From: an uncultured cyanobacterium
GTDB lineage: Bacteria; Cyanobacteriota; Cyanobacteriia; PCC-6307; Cyanobiaceae
Direction of reading: 5' to 3'
NCBI GenBank assembly: GCA_903928835.1
Contig: CAIYSK010000142.1
Coordinates: forward strand, 1-12,549
Length of the DNA: 12,549 bases
Made by a program: the position numbers and the translations under genes
The notes under the pieces: model-generated
Told to the model about the DNA's origin: nothing
The model's database searches: none
Seen by the model: the letters and a program-made list of their open reading frames with translations, nothing else
Part shown: positions 7,433 through 12,549 of the stretch, in pieces
Numbering within the stretch: the first letter of the stretch is position 1
Layout: every line of letters starts with the position of its first letter

Positions 7433-7957
7433 ATGGCCCTCGAGATTGAACGGCGCTTTCTGGTCCATGGGGAGCAGTGGCGGGAGGCGATCTGTTGGCA
7501 GGCCCAGCTGCAGCAGGGCTATCTGGTGAGTGGACCCCAGGGGTTCACCGTGCGGGTGCGAACCGCCAAGCAGGAGGCGTGGATCACCCTTAAAACGGCA
7601 GGCTCGGCCAATGGTTTGGTGCGCCAGGAGTTCGAGTATCCGATTCCCCTGGAGGATGCCCGCAGCCTGCTGGATCTGGCGCCGAGCCAACTCAGCAAAT
7701 GGCGCTATGGCCTTAATTGGCCCGGAGGCGATTGGGTGCTGGATGTTTTTGAGGGCAGCAATGCCCCCTTGGTGGTGGCGGAGGTGGAGTTGCAGGATCC
7801 CGACCAGCCTGTGCCGATTCCGGCCTGTTGCGTGCTCGAGCTCACCGGTCGGCCTTCCCTCAGCAATGCGGCCTTGGCCAACTACCCCCTGGCCCATTGG
7901 CCGGAGTACCAGCGCCAGCAATTGCTTTCAGGGTGCCTTGACTGGGCAGATGCCTAA
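7433..7957 (+). CDS. CYTH-domain protein, probable triphosphate hydrolase
   Basis: A 174-residue single-domain CYTH (triphosphate tunnel metalloenzyme) protein. The N-terminal signature ExExK appears as E4-I-E6-R-R8, with arginine in place of lysine. Further tunnel residues are visible: R41 and R43 in FTVRVRT, K54 in ITLKT, E66 and E68 in QEFEYP, K89 and R91 in SKWRYGL, and E117 and E119 in VVAEVEL. Family members hydrolyse inorganic triphosphate, thiamine triphosphate or other triphosphates with a divalent metal; adenylate cyclase activity is confined to some branches. The substrate here cannot be assigned. The gene starts 5 bp after nadK stops, so it is almost certainly co-transcribed with it. 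It converges on the LuxR-type gene 24 bp downstream. Confidence 0.9.
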   Translation: MALEIERRFLVHGEQWREAICWQAQLQQGYLVSGPQGFTVRVRTAKQEAWITLKTAGSANGLVRQEFEYPIPLEDARSLLDLAPSQLSKWRYGLNWPGGDWVLDVFEGSNAPLVVAEVELQDPDQPVPIPACCVLELTGRPSLSNAALANYPLAHWPEYQRQQLLSGCLDWADA

Positions 7958-7979
7958 GGGCTGGGTTTTACGACTTAGG
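7953..7979. terminator. Weak inverted repeat between converging genes
   Basis: CCTAAG (7953-7958) and CTTAGG (7974-7979) form a 6-bp stem with a 15-nt loop. It covers the CYTH stop codon and most of the 24-bp gap to the LuxR-type gene. It could end transcription from both sides, but the stem is short and no T-run follows on either strand. Confidence 0.2.
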
Positions 7980-7981
7980 GG

Positions 7982-8245
7982 CTAGGGATGGCTGGTGTCG
8001 ATGTCGCAGCAGTTGAAGCCATCGCGGCAGATCTTGCCGTGGTCCATGGCCCAATTCAGTAAGGCCACCCGATTTTTGGCACCCGTTTTGGTGAAGATGT
8101 TGCTCACGTGGTTATCCACGGTGCGTTTGCTGATCGTGAGGGCCTGGGCAATCTCCTGGTTGGTGAGGCCCCTGGCCACCAGCTCAACGATCTCGGTTTC
8201 CCGCTCTGAGATGGCCGGCTCCCGGCTGTCGTACGCGCGATCCAT
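7982..8245 (-). CDS. pedR: Small LuxR-type regulator, PedR-like
   Basis: An 87-residue protein that is almost entirely a LuxR/GerE helix-turn-helix: ISEREtEIVELVARGLTNQEIA, then ISKRTVDNHVSNIFTKTGAKNR as the recognition part. There is no receiver domain. The tail GKICRDGFNCC carries three cysteines (C73, C79, C80). This architecture matches PedR (Ssl0564) of Synechocystis. As I recall the literature, PedR senses photosynthetic electron transport through thioredoxin-dependent reduction of a disulfide at Cys80 and controls targets including chlL/N/B and ndhD2. Orthology here is inferred. The ATG at 8245 is preferred: it leaves a 33-bp spacer to metF and has a G-rich sequence before it. An in-frame ATG at 8293 would add 16 residues and overlap the metF start. 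Divergent from metF; autoregulation at the shared spacer is plausible. Confidence 0.85.
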   Translation of the reverse strand: MDRAYDSREPAISERETEIVELVARGLTNQEIAQALTISKRTVDNHVSNIFTKTGAKNRVALLNWAMDHGKICRDGFNCCDIDTSHP

Positions 8246-8268
8246 CCCCCACCCTGCAGGCTTGGGAT
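8244..8268. promoter_or_regulatory. Nested dyads in the pedR-like/metF divergent spacer (candidate operator)
   Basis: ATCCC (8244-8248) and GGGAT (8264-8268) are inverted repeats with a 15-bp spacer. Almost at their centre is the perfect 8-bp palindrome CCTGCAGG (8253-8260). The structure spans most of the 33-bp region between the two divergent starts. It is a reasonable place for an autoregulatory site, but the arms are short and no regulator is shown to bind. Confidence 0.22.
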
Positions 8269-8278
8269 CACTGTAGGC

Positions 8279-9223
8279 ATGGCGTTGCCGCATGATGGGG
8301 CTTGCTCAACAAGGGTTGGCTTGCTGCTCCAACAGGCCTTGGCCAGCGGACAGTTGGCCATCACAGCGGAAGTCACGCCGCCCCGAGGGGGGGATCCCAG
8401 CCGAACCTTGGCGGCGACCAAGGCCCTGAAGGGTTGGGTGCATGCCGTCAACGTGACCGATGGCAGCCGAGCGGTGATGCGGATGAGCAGCCTGGCGATG
8501 TGTCGCTTGCTGCTCGATGCCGGTATCGAGCCCGTGCTCCAGCTGGCCTGCCGGGATCGCAACCGGATTGCCCTGCAGGCGGATCTGCTGGGGGCCCACG
8601 CCCTGGGCTTGCGCAATGTGCTTTGCCTCACCGGCGATCCCGTGCGCGCCGGCGACCAACCGGGGGCCAGGCCCGTGAATGAACTTGAGGCGGTGCGGTT
8701 GTTACAAGTGGTGGCCCAGCTCAATGCGGGCATCGACCCCGTGGCAGGCGAGCTGGCCGATGGCGCTACGGCCCTGTTTGCGGGGGCCGCTGCCGATCCC
8801 CAGTCGCCCAGCTGGAACGGCCTGAAAAGCCGGGTTGCCCGCAAGCATGCTGCTGGAGCGCGCTTTCTCCAAACCCAGATGGTCACCGATCGATCGGCGC
8901 TCGAACGCTTTGTGGGCGAGATCGCTGGACCCTTGGGTATCCCCGTGCTGGCAGGGGTCTTCCTGCTCAAGTCGGCGAAAAATGCGGCCTTCATCAACCG
9001 GGTGGTACCCGGCGCCAACATCCCCCAGGCCATGATTGATCGCTTGGCCGGGGCGGCCAACCCAGCTCAAGAAGGGGTGGCGATTGCGGCGGAGCAGGTG
9101 GCCAGCTACCTGGAGCTAGCCCAGGGGGTCCACTTGATGGCGATCAAAGCAGAAGAGCGAATCCCAGAAATCCTGCGTTTGGCGGGGTTGGGTCCTTTGG
9201 CAAGCGTTAATTCGATCCCGTAA
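8279..9223 (+). CDS. metF: Methylenetetrahydrofolate reductase family protein
   Basis: Reduces 5,10-methylene-THF to 5-methyl-THF, the methyl donor for methionine synthesis. The 314-residue protein has only the catalytic TIM-barrel domain, like bacterial MetF and without the eukaryotic regulatory domain. Conserved points are E31 in ITAEVTPPRGGD, VNVTDGSR (58-64), QLACRDRNR (88-96), LCLTGDPVRAGD with D120, and the FLQTQ segment with Q200 (family FIITQ). Substitutions such as C-L-T-G-D and the NVTDGSR loop are usual in the cyanobacterial branch. The ATG at 8279 is the only reasonable start, since no other ATG lies before the first barrel strand. The electron donor (NADH, NADPH or other) cannot be read from the sequence. 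The 3' end overlaps the converging sugar-nucleotide gene by 17 bp. Confidence 0.93.
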   Translation: MALPHDGACSTRVGLLLQQALASGQLAITAEVTPPRGGDPSRTLAATKALKGWVHAVNVTDGSRAVMRMSSLAMCRLLLDAGIEPVLQLACRDRNRIALQADLLGAHALGLRNVLCLTGDPVRAGDQPGARPVNELEAVRLLQVVAQLNAGIDPVAGELADGATALFAGAAADPQSPSWNGLKSRVARKHAAGARFLQTQMVTDRSALERFVGEIAGPLGIPVLAGVFLLKSAKNAAFINRVVPGANIPQAMIDRLAGAANPAQEGVAIAAEQVASYLELAQGVHLMAIKAEERIPEILRLAGLGPLASVNSIP

Positions 9224-10388
9224 GGGCCAGGTCGGTGCCGAGGAGTTCGGCCATGGCCTTCTGCTGGGCCGATGGGGCGACCACATCCTGGCGGCGCACA
9301 TCGGTGATCAGCCAATCGAGGGCCGCTTCCTGGAGGTCGAAGTGGTCGCCGTTGCGGTCGACGCAATAGCGGCCAAACACCAATTTCTCCACCAGGCGCA
9401 CACCCGCACCGATGCGGGAATAGTCAAAGATGATCGAGTTGTCGATCGTGGCGTCTTCGCAGATGTGGCAATTGGGGCCAATCATGGCCGGGCCAATGAT
9501 GGTGGCTCCGTCTTCGATCTTGGTCATGCCGCCCACATAAATGGGTCCTGTAACGTTGATTTGATCCCAGTTGGCGGCCACATTCAGGCCCGCATAGATC
9601 CCTGGACGCACTTCTTTGCCAGGAATTTTGACCTGGCGCACCTGGCCCTGGAGCACGCTGCGGATCGCTTGCCAGTAGTCGGGCACCTTGCCGATATCCA
9701 CCCATTCGAATTCCATCGGCAGGGCGTAGAAGGGGGCGCCGGCTGCCACAAGCTTGGGGAACAGGTCGGAGCCGATATCAAAGGCTTGGTCGCTGGGAAC
9801 AAAATCCAGCACCTCGGGTTCAAAGATGTAGATGCCCGTGTTGATCATGTCGCTGGCGGCTTCATCCACCTCCGGCTTTTCCTGGAAGGAGCGCACGCGG
9901 CCGTCCTCGTCGGTGACCACCACGCCGTAGCTGCTCACCTGGTCGCGGGGGACCCGTTTGGTGATCAGGCTGGCGAGGGCGCCTTTGGCTTTATGGCGCT
10001 TCACCGCTTCGGTGAGATCGAGGTCGACCAGGGCGTCCCCGCAGAGCACCACGAAGGTGTCGTCGAAGAAGCGCTGGAAGGTTTCAATCTTTTTGAGTCC
10101 GCCGGCAGATCCCATGGCATCGCCGATCAGCTCGCCGTCTTCGATGCGGCCTTCAAAGCTGTAGGCAATTTCGACGCCGAAACGCTGACCATCTCGGAAG
10201 TAATTCTCGATCTCCTCAGCGAGGTGGGAGACGTTCACCATGATTTCGGTAAAGCCGTGTTCCCGCAGTAGCTCCAGCAGAAACTCCATCACGGGTTTCT
10301 GGAGGATGGGGATCATCGGCTTGGGGATCGTGTGCGTGATGGGACGTACACGGGTGCCTTTACCGGCCGCCAGGATCATCGCCTTCAT
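9207..10388 (-). CDS. NDP-sugar pyrophosphorylase (mannose-1-phosphate guanylyltransferase-like)
   Basis: A 393-residue two-domain nucleotidyltransferase. The N-terminal Rossmann-like domain opens MKAMILAAGKGTRVRP (nucleotide-binding loop 9-16), followed by KPM (23-25), then GSAGGLKK (93-100) and LCGDAL with the metal-binding D118. From about residue 265 the sequence turns into hexapeptide-like repeats (IYVGGMTKIEDGATI, then IGPAMIGPNCHI) typical of a left-handed beta-helix. Such enzymes join a sugar-1-phosphate to an NTP to give an activated sugar for polysaccharide, glycan or osmolyte synthesis. Cyanobacterial homologues are often labelled mannose-1-phosphate guanylyltransferase, but glucose-1-phosphate is equally possible, so no symbol is given. 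The start ATG lies 45 bp after the scpA stop in the same direction, consistent with one operon. The C-terminal codons overlap metF on the other strand. Confidence 0.92.
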   Translation of the reverse strand: MKAMILAAGKGTRVRPITHTIPKPMIPILQKPVMEFLLELLREHGFTEIMVNVSHLAEEIENYFRDGQRFGVEIAYSFEGRIEDGELIGDAMGSAGGLKKIETFQRFFDDTFVVLCGDALVDLDLTEAVKRHKAKGALASLITKRVPRDQVSSYGVVVTDEDGRVRSFQEKPEVDEAASDMINTGIYIFEPEVLDFVPSDQAFDIGSDLFPKLVAAGAPFYALPMEFEWVDIGKVPDYWQAIRSVLQGQVRQVKIPGKEVRPGIYAGLNVAANWDQINVTGPIYVGGMTKIEDGATIIGPAMIGPNCHICEDATIDNSIIFDYSRIGAGVRLVEKLVFGRYCVDRNGDHFDLQEAALDWLITDVRRQDVVAPSAQQKAMAELLGTDLALTGSN

Positions 10389-10433
10389 TGGCGTTTGCTC
10401 ACGTCGGTCTCAGGCCCCAGCCTAGTCCTGCGA

Positions 10434-11312
10434 TTAGGCCGCAAGCGGTTCAAGAGTCGGCACGAGAGTTGGCCTGAGGGCCAATTGCACGCTCTCACCC
10501 ATATCCAGCAGTCGTTTCAGGCTCAACGGGCCAAACAAGCCACCCGTTTGTTCGAGTTCCACCTTGCCTTGGTGGCAGAGGAACAGCAGGGCCCAGAAGA
10601 CGCCGACCCGGTCTGCATCCAGTTCTGCGGCGGCACCCTTGGCTTCCACCGAGGCAGCCCAGGCCTCCACCAACTCTTCGAAGCCTAGCCATTGCACGGC
10701 TTGGGGCCATTGCAAGAGGAATTGACTTAGGGCCGCTGTGGTTTCGGGGAGCTTTTCCCGGTGGGCGAGGGCTGCCACCTGTTCAATCGCGGCCCGTTCG
10801 CTGTATCGCTTGGGGCGAAGGCGGCTGCGGATTTTGCTTTCATCGTCTTCGATCCGCTCGGCAATATCTTCGAGTTGACGGATCAGCTCCCCCAGGGTGA
10901 CCGTTCGCTGCAGCGGCGGGGGGGCTACGGGGCGGCGCCAGAGATGCCGTTCGGGCCTGCGGGGGATCTCGAGGCCGGGGTTCATGAGCCAGCCCTGGCC
11001 GTCGTCATCGAAATCAAAGCCGAAGCTGTCGTCCTGGACTGGCTCGGGGGGGAACGTGGCGGCCTCGAGCACTTCGGCCTTAAGGCCCACCAGCACGGAG
11101 GCGGCTAGAAAGGCTTCGCTGGTCTCGGCCAGGTCCTGTTCGTAGCTGCCACCGGCGGCGGCCACCAGCCTGGGAACCTCAATCCGTTGGCGCAATTGGT
11201 CGAGAAAGCCATCGACAACGGCAATCACATCCACATCCCAGGGGTCGAGTTCCCCTCTTACGGCTGCGTCCTGCAGCAGCCGGATGGCCAGCCTGGCGCC
11301 CCCTTCTGCCAC
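10434..11312 (-). CDS. scpA: Segregation and condensation protein A (ScpA)
   Basis: ScpA is the kleisin that bridges the SMC heads and, with ScpB, forms the bacterial condensin needed for chromosome compaction and segregation. In the 292-residue protein the N-terminal region LAIRLLQDAAVRGELDPW (8-25), with DVDVIAVV following, is the SMC-neck-binding helical part. A second helix includes ASVLVGLKAEVLEA (about 71-84). A C-terminal segment from about 225 fits the winged-helix part that binds the SMC cap. An acidic, probably disordered insert (about 90-107, with DDSFGFDFDDDGQ) makes it slightly longer than usual. The GTG at 11312 is the most upstream start available: an in-frame TAG at 11346-11348 blocks extension. 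An AAGGAGC lies about 13 nt before it, farther than ideal. It follows ndhD on the same strand by 70 bp. Confidence 0.93.
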   Translation of the reverse strand: MAEGGARLAIRLLQDAAVRGELDPWDVDVIAVVDGFLDQLRQRIEVPRLVAAAGGSYEQDLAETSEAFLAASVLVGLKAEVLEAATFPPEPVQDDSFGFDFDDDGQGWLMNPGLEIPRRPERHLWRRPVAPPPLQRTVTLGELIRQLEDIAERIEDDESKIRSRLRPKRYSERAAIEQVAALAHREKLPETTAALSQFLLQWPQAVQWLGFEELVEAWAASVEAKGAAAELDADRVGVFWALLFLCHQGKVELEQTGGLFGPLSLKRLLDMGESVQLALRPTLVPTLEPLAA

Positions 11313-11349
11313 CGGTGTTGTCTCGCTCCTTGGGACTCGCTGTGCCTAC

Positions 11350-11387
11350 GCTAGCGGTAGTGGTCGATGCCCACCACTACCGCTAGC
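11350..11387. terminator. Perfect 15-bp hairpin at the ndhD 3' end
   Basis: GCTAGCGGTAGTGGT (11350-11364) and ACCACTACCGCTAGC (11373-11387) are exact inverted complements, separated by an 8-nt loop. The ndhD stop codon (11383-11385) lies in one arm. The stem would be very stable in the ndhD-scpA transcript. It is placed like a terminator or 3' stabiliser, but no run of T follows on either strand, so a classic intrinsic terminator is not supported. Attenuation between ndhD and scpA, an mRNA-end stabiliser or a protein-binding site are alternatives. Confidence 0.6.
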
Positions 11388-12549
11388 CAAACGAAGGAGC
11401 CTTGAAAGGGTTTTGGCGAATCAGGCTCGAGCCTGCCGGTGCGGTCAAGGCCTTCAGCGCACTGTCATCCCTGGCCACGAGGGCTTCCATGGAGGCCCGG
11501 TAGGTGTCGGTAAGGAGGCGGGGGTAGAGGCCAATGCCGATGATCGGCACCAGCAGACACCCCACGATGTAAATCTCGCGGGGCTCCGCATCGACGAGGT
11601 GGGTGTGGGAGGCCAGCTCCACATTTTCCTTGCCGTAGAAGATTTCCCGCAGCATTGAGAGCAGATACACCGGAGTGAGGATCACGCCAATGGCCGCCAA
11701 ACCAGAGATCACGATCCGGAAAGGCAGGGTATAGGCCTCATCGGTGGCTAAGCCCACAAAGATCATCAACTCGGAGACAAACCCACTCATCCCTGGCAGG
11801 GCAAGGGATGCCAGGGAGCAGATGGTCCAGAGGGCAAACATTTTGCGCATTTTTTGCCCCACCCCGCCCATCTCATCCAGCTGAAGGGTGTGGGTGCGGT
11901 CGTAGGTGGCACCCACCAGGAAAAACAAGCTGGCTCCAATCAGGCCGTGGCTGATCATTTGGAGCATGGCGCCACTGCTGCCGAGGGCACTGAAGCTGCC
12001 GATGCCGATCAGCACAAACCCCATGTGGCTGATGGAGCTGTAGGCAATTTTGCGTTTGAGGTTGCGTTGGGCGAAGGAGGTGAGGGCGGCATAAATGATG
12101 TTCACCACCCCCAGCACGATCAGGAGCGGCGCGAACTGGGCGTGGGCATCGGGCAGGATCTGACAGTTGAAGCGCAGCAGGGCGTAGCCGCCCATCTTCA
12201 GCAGAATCCCTGCCAGCAACATGTGCACTGGCGCGGTAGCTTCCCCGTGGGCATCGGGCAGCCAGGTGTGCAGGGGCACGATCGGGAGCTTCACCCCAAA
12301 GGCGATCAGCAGCCCCGCGTAACAGAGCAGCTGGAAACCAGCTGGGAAGCCCTTGGCCATCAGGGCGGAATACTCAAACGTGGGAACCCCCCCGCCGTAG
12401 AAGGCCATGGCCAGCCCCGCCAACAGGATGAACAGGGAGCTGCCTGCGGTGTAAAGGATGAACTTGGTGGCTGCGTACTGGCGCTTTTTGCCACCCCAGA
12501 TCGCCAGCAGGAGATACACGGGCAGCAGTTCCAGTTCCCAGGCCAGGAA
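11383..12549 (-). CDS. ndhD: NAD(P)H-quinone oxidoreductase subunit 4 (NdhD), 5' end missing
   Basis: The C-terminal 388 residues of an antiporter-like proton-pumping subunit of NDH-1 (NuoM family). The frame is open to the right edge and begins [20 protein letters not shown], a conserved internal NdhD segment; about 130-150 residues should lie outside. Many hydrophobic helices follow. The signature [20 protein letters not shown] (around 12220-12280) marks the proton-channel helices, and [10 protein letters not shown] follows directly. Which paralogue this is (D1 for respiration and cyclic flow, D2-D4 for other complexes) is not settled. The strict conservation and the scpA/sugar-nucleotide context favour the main D1 type, as an inference. 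A GTG at 12519 is internal, not the start. The stop codon sits inside a strong inverted repeat. Confidence 0.95.
   Translation of the reverse strand, partial: FLAWELELLPVYLLLAIWGGKKRQYAATKFILYTAGSSLFILLAGLAMAFYGGGVPTFEYSALMAKGFPAGFQLLCYAGLLIAFGVKLPIVPLHTWLPDAHGEATAPVHMLLAGILLKMGGYALLRFNCQILPDAHAQFAPLLIVLGVVNIIYAALTSFAQRNLKRKIAYSSISHMGFVLIGIGSFSALGSSGAMLQMISHGLIGASLFFLVGATYDRTHTLQLDEMGGVGQKMRKMFALWTICSLASLALPGMSGFVSELMIFVGLATDEAYTLPFRIVISGLAAIGVILTPVYLLSMLREIFYGKENVELASHTHLVDAEPREIYIVGCLLVPIIGIGLYPRLLTDTYRASMEALVARDDSALKALTAPAGSSLIRQNPFKAPSFG

Noticed and set aside
8246..8293. Longer N terminus for the PedR-like regulator, from the ATG at 8293
   Set aside because: It would overlap the metF start, has no ribosome-binding site, and adds 16 residues not expected in this small family. 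The ATG at 8245 fits better.
8886..8897. Perfect 12-bp palindrome CCGATCGATCGG
   Set aside because: It lies inside metF coding sequence, is not the HIP1 octamer, and is built from a GATC/CGAT pattern that arises readily. No partner sites were seen.
9342..10271. Plus-strand open frame of 309 codons opposite the NDP-sugar pyrophosphorylase
   Set aside because: Its translation is full of His, Asp, Gly and Val, as expected from the complement of a conserved coding frame. The minus-strand protein has clear catalytic motifs.
10389..10433. Possible terminator or promoter between scpA and the NDP-sugar pyrophosphorylase
   Set aside because: Only a four-base CCTA/TAGG stem is visible, with no T-run and no promoter-like hexamers; the 45-bp gap fits an operon.

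Overview
The window reads as a stretch of core chromosome from a picocyanobacterium of the Synechococcus/Cyanobium type. Three things point that way. The NDH-1 subunits (NdhA, NdhI, NdhG, NdhE, NdhD) are of the cyanobacterial/plastid kind. A small PedR-like LuxR regulator and a DUF3352 protein are present. The DNA is GC-rich and densely packed, with mostly non-Shine-Dalgarno starts. By eye I found no copy of the HIP1 octamer GCGATCGC, which many other cyanobacteria carry about once per kilobase. The genus is an inference, not a demonstrated assignment.

Layout, left to right. (1) The 5' end of a minus-strand rhodanese-domain gene (1-140) diverges from a plus-strand run. (2) That run is a DUF3352 membrane-anchored protein, a SixA-type phosphohistidine phosphatase that overlaps it by 8 bp, and citrate synthase. 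It continues into the ndhA-ndhI-ndhG-ndhE cluster, then NAD kinase and a CYTH-domain phosphatase (195-7957). (3) A small minus-strand redox-type LuxR regulator resembling PedR (7982-8245) is divergent from a plus-strand methylenetetrahydrofolate reductase (8279-9223), with only 33 bp between their starts. (4) A minus-strand block, in transcription order ndhD (5' end outside the window), scpA and an NDP-sugar pyrophosphorylase (12549 to 9207), converges on metF with a 17-bp coding overlap.

Functional logic. NdhA, NdhI, NdhG and NdhE form the quinone-site, iron-sulfur and membrane parts of NDH-1, and NdhD is a distal proton-pumping subunit. Together they serve respiratory and photosystem I cyclic electron flow. 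Citrate synthase feeds the oxidative branch of carbon metabolism, and NAD kinase makes the NADP+ used as the photosynthetic electron acceptor. A PedR-like regulator, if it behaves like its Synechocystis relative, would report the redox state of photosynthetic electron transport. The neighbourhood is therefore weighted to redox and energy metabolism, with housekeeping genes (scpA, metF, sugar-nucleotide synthesis) mixed in.

I see no mobile element, CRISPR array, tRNA, rRNA, phage gene or defence system, and no convincing undescribed system. There is no gene-free stretch over 300 bases; the longest gap is 103 bp, between ndhG and ndhE. The most notable non-coding features are a perfect 15-bp inverted repeat over the ndhD stop codon, pyrimidine-rich leaders before ndhI and ndhE, nested dyads in the pedR-like/metF spacer, and an in-frame 18-bp tandem duplication at the end of ndhI.
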